Positions 34,257-42,446 of a stretch of 64,000 bases of DNA are shown here, in pieces. The translations under genes were made by a program, and so were the position numbers. Each line of letters starts with the position of its first letter. Within the stretch, counting starts at the first letter, position 1. The stretch is from Polyangium sp. y55x31 (GTDB taxonomy: Bacteria > Myxococcota_A > Polyangia > Polyangiales > Polyangiaceae), in assembly GCF_029946505.1 (NCBI RefSeq), contig NZ_JARZHG010000013.1:124001-188000 (forward strand), in the 5' to 3' direction. The notes under the pieces were generated by a model that searched no databases, had not been told where the DNA came from, and worked only from the letters and a program-made list of their open reading frames with translations.

Positions 34257-35627
34257 TCAATAGGTCGCAATTCCCAGCGAGAGCTGATGGATGAACTTCA
34301 CGTCCGGCGACGGCACCACGCGCAGCTCGTACCCCAACGTCAGGACGTTCACGTGCACGCCCAGGCCCACGAACAAGACGTCAGCTCGTTTCCAGGACTC
34401 CTGCTGGTTCTCGATCATTCGAAAGGAGCACGGCGCCGTCTGGTTCATGCACGTCGGATTCTCGAGCTCGAGGCTGTAGGTTTTTTCCTGCGTGAGCTCC
34501 CAGTTCCAGCCGGCGCCGATCGAAGGAACGAGCGAGACCGTCGCGGGCGCCGAGACCAGCGGAATGCGGTATCCGATGCGCACGTCACCCACGAGCCGCG
34601 CCGTGTCCGTCCGCCCGAGGGGCAGGTTGATGTCGCCCTTCGGGGAGACCTCTGCGAAGGCGCCGAAGCGGGGCACGAACTCCCACTGGTCGGCGAAGAG
34701 TATCGATATGCCCAGCGTTCCGCCGACGAATCCCCTGCCACGCTCGAATTGACTCGCGAACGCAGTCTCGAACCCGAGGTTCATGCCAGGTTTGCTTTGG
34801 TACGGCTTCTTTCCCACGCTCGCGCTTGCCTCCCGTATTTTTCCGACCGGGACCGCGTGACTCATCGGAGCCTCCCCCACGCGCACCAAGGGGGAGGGGA
34901 CGATGATGCCGATCACGTGGCCCTGACAGTCGAGGAGCGGGCCGCCGATGTGGTTTGTCCCGACAATGAAGTCGAGCGACAAGAGGTCGTCGTCGCGGTC
35001 GCTGACGACGCCCCGGCGGTGGGCCGGGAAGCGCTCTTCACGCGTGCCGAAGTCGACGGAGATGCCGATCGCGACGGCCTCGCTGCCGATCACGGGCGCC
35101 GACGTCGCGAGCTCGAGCGCCCTTCCAGGGATGGGCGCGTCGAGCTCCAGGATGGCGATACGTTCGAATGCGTCGATGAATACGACCTTCGCGCCGATCG
35201 ACAGATTGTCGCGGGCATGGACGCGCAACTTGAACGGCCGCTCCACGAGGCTGGCATGGGTCACCACATGCGTGTCGTCGAGCAAAAACCCTGCGCCCCA
35301 GCTCGTATGCGTGGTGATACGGACCGTACCGCGCCGCGCTGCTTCCGCGACACGCCCGAGCCCTTCCTTGCCGCATGTGCCGCTCTCCGAGGGGCTCGTG
35401 GGAGCCGCGGGTGGGGCGGGGAGCACTGCGAGCGGTGGAGACGCGACGGTCAGCACCGGCGCGGGGGGCGGGGAGGCAGGCTCGGTCACGGCATCCTCGC
35501 CCTGGGTCTGCGCGCGGGCCCCTGTGGGAGACGCGAAAATGGCGGCGGCCAAGGCGGCGGCCAACGACCTCGCGAGGCGCGTCGCGGGGGAGGTATCGAG
35601 GGTGCATTCTCGGGTGGGGTTCCACAT
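34257..35627 (-). CDS. Trypsin-like pseudo-protease with outer-membrane-barrel-like C-terminus
   Basis: A 456-residue secreted protein (signal about 16-40, ...AAIFASPTGARA; Pro/Ala linker 45-80). Residues 88-250 have an HtrA/trypsin-like fold (TVRITTHTSWGAGFLLDDTHVVTHASLV... AVAIGISVDFG... GGPLLDCQGHVIGI), but all three catalytic positions are changed: His to Ser126, Asp to Arg156, Ser to Ile227 (GTNHIGGP). Residues 270-456 are strand-rich and amphipathic, ending VKFIHQLSLGIATY, like an outer-membrane barrel. ATG 35627 has GGAGA upstream; a TTG at 35645 is possible. Motif site 3 lies 84 bases upstream. Confidence 0.75.
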   Translation of the reverse strand: MWNPTRECTLDTSPATRLARSLAAALAAAIFASPTGARAQTQGEDAVTEPASPPPAPVLTVASPPLAVLPAPPAAPTSPSESGTCGKEGLGRVAEAARRGTVRITTHTSWGAGFLLDDTHVVTHASLVERPFKLRVHARDNLSIGAKVVFIDAFERIAILELDAPIPGRALELATSAPVIGSEAVAIGISVDFGTREERFPAHRRGVVSDRDDDLLSLDFIVGTNHIGGPLLDCQGHVIGIIVPSPLVRVGEAPMSHAVPVGKIREASASVGKKPYQSKPGMNLGFETAFASQFERGRGFVGGTLGISILFADQWEFVPRFGAFAEVSPKGDINLPLGRTDTARLVGDVRIGYRIPLVSAPATVSLVPSIGAGWNWELTQEKTYSLELENPTCMNQTAPCSFRMIENQQESWKRADVLFVGLGVHVNVLTLGYELRVVPSPDVKFIHQLSLGIATY

Positions 35628-35710
35628 GAGGATCGTCTCCGGCAAGAGCGACCCCGGGGACGGCTCCGGGGCGTGCCGGAGATGCTAGGGCTCGGCGCGA
35701 GGAGCGCACA

Positions 35711-35724
35711 TTAACGATATTTAA
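35711..35724. promoter_or_regulatory. TTAA-N6-TTAA motif, site 3
   Basis: TTAACGATATTTAA; on the minus strand TTAAATATCGTTAA, which differs from site 2 at one base. It lies 84 bases upstream of the pseudo-protease start. The rest of the 240-base divergent gap holds GC-rich DNA with no other clear element. Confidence 0.6.
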
Positions 35725-35868
35725 TCGTCCTCGCTGGGGACGACCGAGAAGGTCGCCGCGGGAGCCCGCCCGCGAAGGCCGAGCGGGCGGCGCGTCTCGC
35801 CGCGGACACCTGTTCCCATCCGCCCGGCTTTCTGCGATAAGTGCCGCTCGACGAACGAGGAGCGGCGC

Positions 35869-36696
35869 ATGGCGGAGTCGAAGACATCATCGGACGTGGG
35901 GATCGTCGGGCTTTTTGGGATCCTCATCGGCGGGGCCTGCGTGCTCGTCGCCCTGGTCGGCGTGCTCAACACCGCGCTCGACCTCAATCTCGCGCTCTCG
36001 GTGTATGGCACGAGCACACCGCTGCCGAAGCACTGGGACGAGGTCGCAGGCGTCGCGGCGGCCGGCGTGCTCATCCTGGCGCTCACGGTCTTCGGCGGGT
36101 TCGTGCGCCGCAAGTTCAGCGAGGCCAAAGGCAAGCCGCTCTTGCGGGCCGGTATCCTCCTCGGCGCATTCGCCCTGCTCGTCATGGTCGGCCGCGGGCT
36201 CCAGGTCGTCGCGCTCACCATGACGTACGGGAGCATGCTCGCCTATTACTCGACCGACGGCGATCTCGACGACGTCAAGGCGGAACTCGCCGGGAAGCCC
36301 GACCGCTCGGCGCTCGACGAGGCCGTCGGCCGCGCAGCGCAATACAACAATGCGCCCGCCCTGGCCTTGCTGCTCGAAGCCGGCGCCGACATGCGCGAGT
36401 CGACCCGGCCCGAGTCCCACCGTCGCTGCCCGCTCCTCGGCCGGAGCTACGAATTCACCAAAACCGCCATCGACCACGGGATCAAGCCCGACGCGTGCCC
36501 CCGAGGCGAGACCGCGGTCTGGGAAGCCGTGCGATTCGGCAAAGACGACGACGAGACGGCCAAGAACGTCACGCTTCTCCTGAGCGCGGGCTGGTCCGCG
36601 TCCGCGACGCCGGATTTCGACAAGCGGTCGCCGAAGAAGGTCGCGGCCGAGAAGAAGTGGAGCAAGACGCTCCAGGCGCTCGGCGGCGCCGAATGA
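35869..36696 (+). CDS. Membrane protein with ankyrin-like cytosolic part
   Basis: A 275-residue protein. Three membrane helices (about 11-33, 58-77, 92-112; IVGLFGILIGGACVLVALVG, AAAGVLILALTVFGGFV, GILLGAFALLVMVG) precede a soluble part with ankyrin-like helix pairs (LDDVKAELAGKPDRSALDEAVGRAAQYNNAPALALLLEAGADM, ETAKNVTLLLSAGWSASA). Ankyrin-type repeats bind partner proteins. Start has GAGGAG upstream. Function unknown. Convergent with the YetF-like gene. Confidence 0.75.
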   Translation: MAESKTSSDVGIVGLFGILIGGACVLVALVGVLNTALDLNLALSVYGTSTPLPKHWDEVAGVAAAGVLILALTVFGGFVRRKFSEAKGKPLLRAGILLGAFALLVMVGRGLQVVALTMTYGSMLAYYSTDGDLDDVKAELAGKPDRSALDEAVGRAAQYNNAPALALLLEAGADMRESTRPESHRRCPLLGRSYEFTKTAIDHGIKPDACPRGETAVWEAVRFGKDDDETAKNVTLLLSAGWSASATPDFDKRSPKKVAAEKKWSKTLQALGGAE

Positions 36697-36715
36697 GCGC
36701 GTGGGGCAGGGGCTT

Positions 36716-37168
36716 TCAGCGCCGTTCCTGCCAGGGGATGATGGCGATTTCGCCGTTTCGCTCGACGATCGCGTACCGGATCTGATCGAGGCGGAGGAGG
36801 CCGTGCTGCACGTGCGCCGCCTCGAGGATGTCCTCTTCGTCGACGCTCAGCCACGCGAGCCGCTCGCGCAGGATACGTCCCTCCTCGATGATGACGAGCG
36901 GCGTGCCGTCGAGCCACCGCTCGAACCTCGTGCTCCTGCATTTGAGCCAGGACAAACCTAGCTCCAGGCTCACGAGCGTCCCCACGAGGATGATGGCGCC
37001 CGTGACGGAGTAGTCCTGCCCGAGCAGCGCTTGCTGCGTGCATTCGCTGATGATGAGCAGGAGCAGGAAATCGAAGGTCGTCACCGTCACGAGCGCGCGT
37101 TTGCCCGCGACGCGGAAGACGACGAGGAGGGCCATGTAAACGCAGACGGCGCGCAAGACGAGGTTCAT
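36716..37168 (-). CDS. DUF421/YetF family membrane protein
   Basis: A 150-residue protein with two or three N-terminal membrane helices (NLVLRAVCVYMALLVVFRVAGKRAL, FDFLLLLIISECTQQALLG, GAIILVGTLVSLELGLSW) and the YetF soluble domain (LDGTPLVIIEEGRILRERL... EEDILEAAHVQHGLLRLDQIRYAIVERNGEIAII). The family is widespread in bacteria; its role is not well defined. ATG 37168 chosen, with GAGG 8 bases upstream. It starts 10 bases after the preceding gene ends; the two form an operon. Confidence 0.88.
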   Translation of the reverse strand: MNLVLRAVCVYMALLVVFRVAGKRALVTVTTFDFLLLLIISECTQQALLGQDYSVTGAIILVGTLVSLELGLSWLKCRSTRFERWLDGTPLVIIEEGRILRERLAWLSVDEEDILEAAHVQHGLLRLDQIRYAIVERNGEIAIIPWQERR

Positions 37169-37178
37169 GGCCACGGCC

Positions 37179-37679
37179 TCACGGGTACACGAAGAGCGAA
37201 AGGTCGAGCGCGGGGCTGCCCTCCTCGCCGAGGGAAAAGCGGAGGAGTCCGGGGCGCAAGGGTCGCACCACGAGCACGACGAGGCCCCCCGCTTCCATGC
37301 GCGGGAACGTGAAGATGCTTCGATCCGCGGCGATCTCGACCGACGAGGGTTCGGGGACGAATCGCTCCACGTGGCCGTGCTCGAAGAGGGCCTCCGAGGC
37401 GAAGATGCGGCGCGGGGCGGCGGCGCTCGGGGCGCGCGGGTGAATCTCGAAACGAATCATGCCGTCCACGCGTGCGAAGCGCTCGTACCGGACGAAAAAA
37501 CCGGATTCGTCGCCGGCGAGGGCGTGGCTCAAGGGGCCATCTCCGAAGAGACCCGCGGCGGCGAGCAGCACGAACACGTAGAGCAGAGCCCTGCCGACGC
37601 TGCGGACGCGCCTGGTCGTGCGCTCGAATGCGAGGTCCTCGCTCGTTTCGAGATCGCCCGTCCGCTTGATTTCGACCAC
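37179..37679 (-). CDS. Membrane-anchored protein upstream of yetF-like gene
   Basis: A 166-residue protein: basic N-terminus, one membrane helix (VGRALLYVFVLLAAAGLFG, about 28-46), then a beta-rich extracytoplasmic domain (GFFVRYERFARVDGMIRFEIHP, ERFVPEPSSVEIAADRSIFTFP, RFSLGEEGSPALDLSLFVYP). GTG start with GGGGAG upstream. No family recognised. Co-transcribed with the YetF-like gene, so they may act together. Confidence 0.7.
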   Translation of the reverse strand: MVEIKRTGDLETSEDLAFERTTRRVRSVGRALLYVFVLLAAAGLFGDGPLSHALAGDESGFFVRYERFARVDGMIRFEIHPRAPSAAAPRRIFASEALFEHGHVERFVPEPSSVEIAADRSIFTFPRMEAGGLVVLVVRPLRPGLLRFSLGEEGSPALDLSLFVYP

Positions 37680-37806
37680 GGCTCCCCCTGCGGCCGTACC
37701 TTGGACCTGGCCGCGCGCGCGTCAATCGCTCGGTTTGTCCGGGGGGCGTCCTCGACGTACGCCGGCGCGGGAATACGGCGCCCGCCTTCTGCGTTCGTCG
37801 CGGATC

Positions 37807-38808
37807 ATGCAACGTTTGTCGCTCCTCTCCGCCGCTCTTCTCCTCTCTGCTTGCGCCGCCACGCCGCGCGCGCTCGACGTCACGCGCCTCGAACGGGACG
37901 TCGCTGCGGCTGAAGCACGCTCGGGGGGGCGGCTCGGCGTCGCCGTGGTGGAGCCGAGCTCGGGGCAGCGATGGGTGCATCATGCCGGCGAGCGTTTTCC
38001 CCTGCAAAGCACGTTCAAGGCGCCGCTCGCCGCGGCGGTGCTCGCGCGCGTGGACGCGGGCGCGCTCGCGCTCGACACGAAGATCGAGGTGCGCCGCGAC
38101 GACCTCAGCGTTTGCTGGAGCCCGCTCGCGGAGGCGTTTCAGGGCGAGGCGCAATCGTTCTCGCTGCTCGACCTCCTCACGCAATCCGTGGCCATCAGCG
38201 ACAATACGGCCGCCGATGTGCTCATGCATCAAATTGGCGGACCCGACAGCGTCAATGCCCTGCTCTCCCGATCGGGCGTGACGGGGATGCGCGTCGATCG
38301 ATACGAGCGGGATTTGCAGCTCCAGTTCCACGGGTTCGCCGCGTACGAGCCCGCGATGTCCACCTGCAAGGGGATGGACGCCGCGATCGAACGGCTACCG
38401 AAGGACGAACAACTGCGCGCTTTTGATGCGTACCTGCGGGATCCACGTGATACGACCACGCCCGAGGCCGCAGCGGATTTCCTCTTGAAGCTCGATCGCG
38501 GCGAGATGCTCACCCCTGCCTCGACGCGTGTCCTCCTCGACATCATGCACGGCGCGAAGACCGGGATTCGCAGGCTGCGCGCCGGTCTCCCGCCGGACGC
38601 GCGTTTGGCGCATAAAACCGGGACGTCGGCGGACACCGAGGGGCGCAATGGCGCCACGAACGACATCGGAATCGTGAGCCTGCCGGACGGGCGAAAGCTC
38701 GTGATCGTGGCCCTCTTGACGGATTCAAGCGCGCCGGAGGAGACACGCGAAGGAGCCCTCGCCGACGTCGCGCGGGCCGCGGTGGGGGCAATGACGATCC
38801 CGCAATGA
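37807..38808 (+). CDS. Class A beta-lactamase (subclass A2-like), lipoprotein
   Basis: A 333-residue serine beta-lactamase. Lipobox LLSAC (Cys 16) predicts membrane attachment. Active-site motifs are complete: Ser68-x-x-Lys71 (QSTFK), SDN 131-133 (ISDNTAAD), Glu167 in the omega loop (DRYERDL), KTG 270-272 (AHKTGTSADT). The overall pattern (STFK, then SPLAEAFQG and the long insert before KTG) is closer to the PER/CfxA-like A2 group than to TEM. Spectrum cannot be read from sequence. No BlaI operator or regulator next to it; the BlaI gene is 26 kb away. Confidence 0.93.
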   Translation: MQRLSLLSAALLLSACAATPRALDVTRLERDVAAAEARSGGRLGVAVVEPSSGQRWVHHAGERFPLQSTFKAPLAAAVLARVDAGALALDTKIEVRRDDLSVCWSPLAEAFQGEAQSFSLLDLLTQSVAISDNTAADVLMHQIGGPDSVNALLSRSGVTGMRVDRYERDLQLQFHGFAAYEPAMSTCKGMDAAIERLPKDEQLRAFDAYLRDPRDTTTPEAAADFLLKLDRGEMLTPASTRVLLDIMHGAKTGIRRLRAGLPPDARLAHKTGTSADTEGRNGATNDIGIVSLPDGRKLVIVALLTDSSAPEETREGALADVARAAVGAMTIPQ

Positions 38809-38827
38809 GCAAGTGGTTCGTGTGGCT

Positions 38828-38858
38828 CAGAATGTCACAATGCCAATGGCGCATTCTG
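38828..38858 (+). terminator. Nested inverted repeat after the beta-lactamase gene
   Basis: CAGAATG (38828-38834) and CATTCTG (38852-38858) enclose a second palindrome GCCAATGGC (38842-38850). Starts 20 bases after the stop codon. It may end the transcript, or act as an operator for the lipoprotein gene at 38964. The rest of the 155-base gap shows nothing clear. Confidence 0.4.
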
Positions 38859-38963
38859 GCGCAATACCCAGCGTCCCTCGTGATTCCCAGGTGAATTAGC
38901 CTGATCCGGATTCGCGTCGAGCATGGCACATGCGTTGCTGATGCGGGCCGCGGAGGTTCGCTC

Positions 38964-39764
38964 ATGGCTCATCTGTCCCGCGTCGCGCGTCTTTTCTTGG
39001 TCCTCGTCCCCGTCCTTTCGCTCGGAGCCATGGGATGCTCGAACGAGGTCACGTCCGGCGACGGCGACGGAGGCGGCGGGGAAGGCGGCGGGGAAGGCGG
39101 CGAATGCACGAAGTACGAGGGCGACGGCTGCACGCCCGGAGATACCGCTTCCTGCGACCTCCCGGAGGGATTCCCCCAAATCGACATGACGTGCCAGCTC
39201 GTGGCCAATTGCGAGACCGCGTGGGACTACATGGCTTGCAATACACCGCTCGTGCTCTCGTTCGATCAAGCGCCCGTCGAGTACGGGATCGACGCGACGC
39301 GCACGTTCGAGCTCCAGAATCGCGAAAGCCAGGTGACGGATTGGCCGACGGCGCGCACGCCGTGGCTCGCCCTCGACCGCGATGGCAGCGGTGCGATTGA
39401 AGACGGCTCCGAGCTCTTCGGATCGATGTCCCCGCTCGCGAGCGGCCGCACGGCGCCGAACGGCTTCGTCGCCCTGCGCGAGCTCGACCAGAACCACGAC
39501 GGGCGCATCGACGCGCTCGATCCGTCCTTCTCGAGCCTGCTCGTCTGGGCCGACCACGACGCCGATCGGCGCGCGGCGCCGGCCGAGCTCCAGAGCGCCG
39601 CGGCGATCGAGATCGAATCGATCTCCCTCGATTACGTGTCCGTGCCCCGCTGCGACGCGCGCGGCAATTGCGAGGTCGAGCGCGCGCCCTTCGTGTACCG
39701 CGACGCCGCCGGCGTGCGTCGCACGGGCACCGTGATCGACGTGCGCCTCCCCCCGCAGCGCTGA
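38964..39764 (+). CDS. EF-hand-like calcium-binding lipoprotein
   Basis: A 266-residue lipoprotein (Cys 25, GAMGC) with a Gly/Glu linker, a Cys-paired domain (EGDGCTPGDTASCDLPEG... MTCQLVANCETAWDYMAC), and two calcium loops: LDRDGSGAIEDGSELFG and DQNHDGRIDALD. Proteins with the DxDGSG...DGSELFG pattern occur next to hemolysin-type or surface proteins and fold on Ca2+ outside the cell. Partner unknown. Confidence 0.8.
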   Translation: MAHLSRVARLFLVLVPVLSLGAMGCSNEVTSGDGDGGGGEGGGEGGECTKYEGDGCTPGDTASCDLPEGFPQIDMTCQLVANCETAWDYMACNTPLVLSFDQAPVEYGIDATRTFELQNRESQVTDWPTARTPWLALDRDGSGAIEDGSELFGSMSPLASGRTAPNGFVALRELDQNHDGRIDALDPSFSSLLVWADHDADRRAAPAELQSAAAIEIESISLDYVSVPRCDARGNCEVERAPFVYRDAAGVRRTGTVIDVRLPPQR

Positions 39765-39788
39765 CGCCGAGGCGCCGTCCTCGGCCGA

Positions 39789-39813
39789 ACGATACCGTAC
39801 GATCTCGTACGAT
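39789..39813 (+). promoter_or_regulatory. Three helically phased ACGAT repeats upstream of the CLC gene
   Basis: ACGAT at 39789, 39799 and 39809, exactly 10 bases apart, flanked by CGAAC and GTTCG so the whole is also near-symmetric. About 93 bases before the CLC start. One-turn phasing puts all copies on one face of DNA, as for a protein oligomer. Confidence 0.45.
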
Positions 39814-39823
39814 GTTCGTTTGA

Positions 39824-39842
39824 GTGCAAATATGTCTTGCAC
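39824..39842 (+). promoter_or_regulatory. GTGCAA-N7-TTGCAC palindrome upstream of the CLC gene
   Basis: Perfect 6-base arms (39824-39829 and 39837-39842). It lies 64-82 bases before the CLC start, right after the ACGAT repeats, in locally AT-rich DNA. Could be an operator for a homodimer overlapping the promoter. Confidence 0.45.
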
Positions 39843-39905
39843 GAAGGCCCGCACGCCCCCCGGCCCTCGTGCTAGACTCGGACGCACGCCAGACGAGCCT
39901 GCGAA

Positions 39906-41819
39906 ATGGATCCATCTCCGGAAAAAAACGGCGTTTCCGCCACGCGGACGCCCCTCCCGTCGCCACGCGCGCAGGGTCTCCTCTCCGCGCTCCTCGTCGA
40001 CGCCTCGCCCATCGATCTTCGCCTCGTGGGCCGCACCTTGCTCCACGCGGCGCTCGTCGGGGCCGGGGCGGGCGTCGTCGCGGTCGTGTTTTTCGCCGCG
40101 ATCGAGCTCCTGGATCGATTTTTCCTCTCGGGGCTCGCCGGCTACCGCGCCCTCCGCGCCGCGGGCGAGTCCTTCTTCGGCGAGCACGCCGCGGGGACGT
40201 TCCGGCCGTGGCTCCTCATGCTCTTGCCCGCGTTCGGCGGCCTCGCGAGTGGCCTCGTCACGCGCCTCGCCCCCGAATGCCGCGGCGGCGGCGGCGACGC
40301 GATGATCGAGGCCTTCCACCGCCACGGCGGCGTCATCCGGCGGCGCGTCGTCTGGGTGAAGGCGCTCGCGTCCGCGCTCACGCTCGGGACGGGCGGCGCG
40401 GGCGGCCGCGAAGGGCCCACGATGCAGATCGGCGCGGCGTTCGGCTCGTTCGTCGCCGGCACCTTGAAGGTCTCGGCCCGCGAGCGGCGTATCCTCATGA
40501 TCGCCGGCGTCGCGGCCGGCATGAGCGCGATCTTCCGGACGCCGCTCGGCGCAGCCCTCCTCGCCACCGAGGTCCTTTATCGCGACGACGTGGAGAGCGA
40601 CGCGCTCATCCCCGCGCTGCTCGCGAGCGTCATTTCGTATTCGGTCTTCATCTCCGTCTTCGGCGAGGCCACGCTCTTCGCGCATGCGCCGCGGTATCCG
40701 TTCGTCCCGGCGCACCTGCCCTTGTATGCGCTGCTCGCGATCTTCGTCGCGCTTTGCGCCATCGTCTTTCTCAAGGTGATGGCGTTCGTGAAGCGCGCCT
40801 CCGCGCGCCTGCCCGTCCCCGACTGGGCGCGCCCCGGCGTCGGCGGCCTCGCGCTCGGGCTCGTGGCGGTGCCTTTGCTGATGCTCCTCGCCGCGCGGCA
40901 CCTCGTGCCGGATGGGCAGGGGATCGGGGTGCTCGGCGGCGGTTATGGCGCCGCGCAGGTGGCCATCACGGGCGCGTCGGTGTTGCCCGAGGGCTGGCAG
41001 GGCGTCGAGCTGCTCATCGTGCTCGCGGCCATCAAGATCGTCGCGGCCTCGCTCACCATTGGCACGGGCGGCAGCGCGGGTGATTTTGCGCCCTCGCTGG
41101 CGATCGGCGGGCTCGTCGGGGGCGCGTTCGGCCGCATCGCGGCGCTCTCGATCGGCGACCCGCGCATCGATCCCGGCGCGTTCGCGCTCGTCGGCATGGG
41201 CACGTTTTACGGGGGCGTCGCGCACGTGCCGCTCGGCTCGCTCGTCATGGTCTGCGAGCTCGCGGGCAGCTACGACTTGCTCGTCCCGCTCATGCTCGCC
41301 GAGGGCATTGCGTTCGTGGCGCTGCGCGACCGCTCGCTTTATTCGGCGCAGGTCCCCACGCAGCGCGACTCCCCCGCGCATCCGCCGGGCGTGCTCGACG
41401 TGCTCCGCTCCCTCAAGGTCGCCGACGTGATGATCGCCGGCCGGCCTTATGTTCATTTTGGCCTCGCGACGCCCGTGCCCGAGGTCCTCCGCCTCGCGGC
41501 GGACACGGGCTGGCAGGACGTGTTTCCCGTGATCGACGAGCAGGGCAAGATGGCCGGGGTCATCACGAGCGACGTCGTGCGCCTGCTCGCCACGGAGCGG
41601 GATCTCGAACCATTGACCCTCGCGGCCGACGCCATGCAGCCGCCGGTCACCGTGCGGCCGGACGACGATTTGAGGAAGGCGACCGAGGTGCTGCTCGCGC
41701 AGGGCGTGCGGGAAGTGCCCGTCGTGGACGATGCCGGCAGGATCGTGGGTTTCCTCGACGAATCCGAGGTGGGGCGCGCCTACCTGGACGCGACGCCGCG
41801 CGAAGAGCGGGCGGCTTGA
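39906..41819 (+). CDS. CLC family chloride channel/antiporter with CBS domains
   Basis: A 637-residue membrane protein of the CLC fold, about 18 helices (residues 40-450). Selectivity-filter motifs: GGGGDAM in place of GSGIP, GTGGAGGREGPTMQIG with the gating Glu in GREGP, and GTGGSAGDFAPSLAIGG (GxFxP-like). Two CBS domains follow (VADVMIAGRPYVHFG..., AADAMQPPVTVRPDDD...REVPVVDDAGRIVGFLDESEVG), which usually bind adenosine nucleotides and gate the channel. Whether it is a channel or a Cl-/H+ exchanger cannot be settled here. Confidence 0.92.
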   Translation: MDPSPEKNGVSATRTPLPSPRAQGLLSALLVDASPIDLRLVGRTLLHAALVGAGAGVVAVVFFAAIELLDRFFLSGLAGYRALRAAGESFFGEHAAGTFRPWLLMLLPAFGGLASGLVTRLAPECRGGGGDAMIEAFHRHGGVIRRRVVWVKALASALTLGTGGAGGREGPTMQIGAAFGSFVAGTLKVSARERRILMIAGVAAGMSAIFRTPLGAALLATEVLYRDDVESDALIPALLASVISYSVFISVFGEATLFAHAPRYPFVPAHLPLYALLAIFVALCAIVFLKVMAFVKRASARLPVPDWARPGVGGLALGLVAVPLLMLLAARHLVPDGQGIGVLGGGYGAAQVAITGASVLPEGWQGVELLIVLAAIKIVAASLTIGTGGSAGDFAPSLAIGGLVGGAFGRIAALSIGDPRIDPGAFALVGMGTFYGGVAHVPLGSLVMVCELAGSYDLLVPLMLAEGIAFVALRDRSLYSAQVPTQRDSPAHPPGVLDVLRSLKVADVMIAGRPYVHFGLATPVPEVLRLAADTGWQDVFPVIDEQGKMAGVITSDVVRLLATERDLEPLTLAADAMQPPVTVRPDDDLRKATEVLLAQGVREVPVVDDAGRIVGFLDESEVGRAYLDATPREERAA

Positions 41820-42011
41820 TCCTCGTTTGACCGCGGGGCGCGGCGCGGTTCGAGCGCGCCCTCGCTCCGCTCCCCCATCGCTTCCCGAGCCTTTCGGGGT
41901 CACGATTGCTGCGCGTCACGTTCACGCGGCACACGGCATCGGACTCGCATGCGCGGGGGTGGGAGCCTTCCGCGAAGACCGCGGCAGGCATTCAACCGGA
42001 AGGAGACGATC

Positions 42012-42344
42012 ATGACCCGTATATTCCGGCCCCTGCTCGCCTCGCTTGCAATCGGGCTCTTCGCGTTGCCTGGCATTGCAGTGGCCAACCAGGAAGCCCA
42101 GTCGCTCCACGAGCAGTACAAGGACGCCAAGAAGAGCGAGATCGCGTTCGCCAACCTGCCCACCGCGGCGCAGAACGCCATCCGGACCTGGGCCGAGGGC
42201 GGCGAGATCAAGAAGGTCGAGCAGGTCACGCTGAAGAGCGGCGAGATCCAATACAAGGCAGAGATCAAAAAAGGGAAAGAGAAACTCGAAGTCGCCGTGA
42301 CCCCGGACGGCAAGACCGTCGCCCGAGGCGAGGACATCGATTAG
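42012..42344 (+). CDS. Periplasmic PepSY-like protein
   Basis: A 110-residue protein with a cleavable signal (TRIFRPLLASLAIGLFALPGIAVA) and a PepSY-like/DUF2874-like domain: FANLPTAAQNAIRTWAEGGEIKKVEQVTLKSG, YKAEIKKGKEKLEVAVTPDGK. Such domains inhibit or bind partner proteins in the periplasm. Start ATG 42012 with AGGAG upstream. A strong terminator follows. Confidence 0.82.
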   Translation: MTRIFRPLLASLAIGLFALPGIAVANQEAQSLHEQYKDAKKSEIAFANLPTAAQNAIRTWAEGGEIKKVEQVTLKSGEIQYKAEIKKGKEKLEVAVTPDGKTVARGEDID

Positions 42345-42365
42345 CGGAGCCTCCGCGTCCCGCTG

Positions 42366-42397
42366 AAGCGAGCTCGCGGGTCCCGCGGGCTCGCTTT
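42366..42397 (+). terminator. Rho-independent terminator
   Basis: AAGCGAGC (42366-42373) pairs with GCTCGCTT (42389-42396), extended inward by CGCG/CGCG across one G-T wobble, followed by TTT. Directly behind the PepSY-like gene and before the TetR operator. Confidence 0.75.
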
Positions 42398-42407
42398 CGC
42401 ATGTCTG

Positions 42408-42439
42408 AAGTTGACTCGAACGACCAGATGAGTCAACTT
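42408..42439. promoter_or_regulatory. TetR-type operator of the exporter operon
   Basis: Perfect 10-base arms AAGTTGACTC (42408-42417) and GAGTCAACTT (42430-42439), 12-base spacer, ending 7 bases before the ATG of the TetR gene. It contains TTGACT, which could be a -35; the matching -10 is poor. Autorepression is very likely. Confidence 0.75.
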
Positions 42440-42446
42440 GGTTTCG

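Noticed and set aside
38835-41903. Antisense open frame of 1022 codons opposite the CLC channel and EF-hand lipoprotein
   Set aside because: Arg/Glu/His-rich translation with no domain; the plus-strand genes have clear families and ribosome binding sites.
42411-42439. Full sigma-70 promoter for the exporter TetR gene
   Set aside because: TTGACT fits a -35, but no acceptable -10 follows at 16-18 bases; only the operator is reported.
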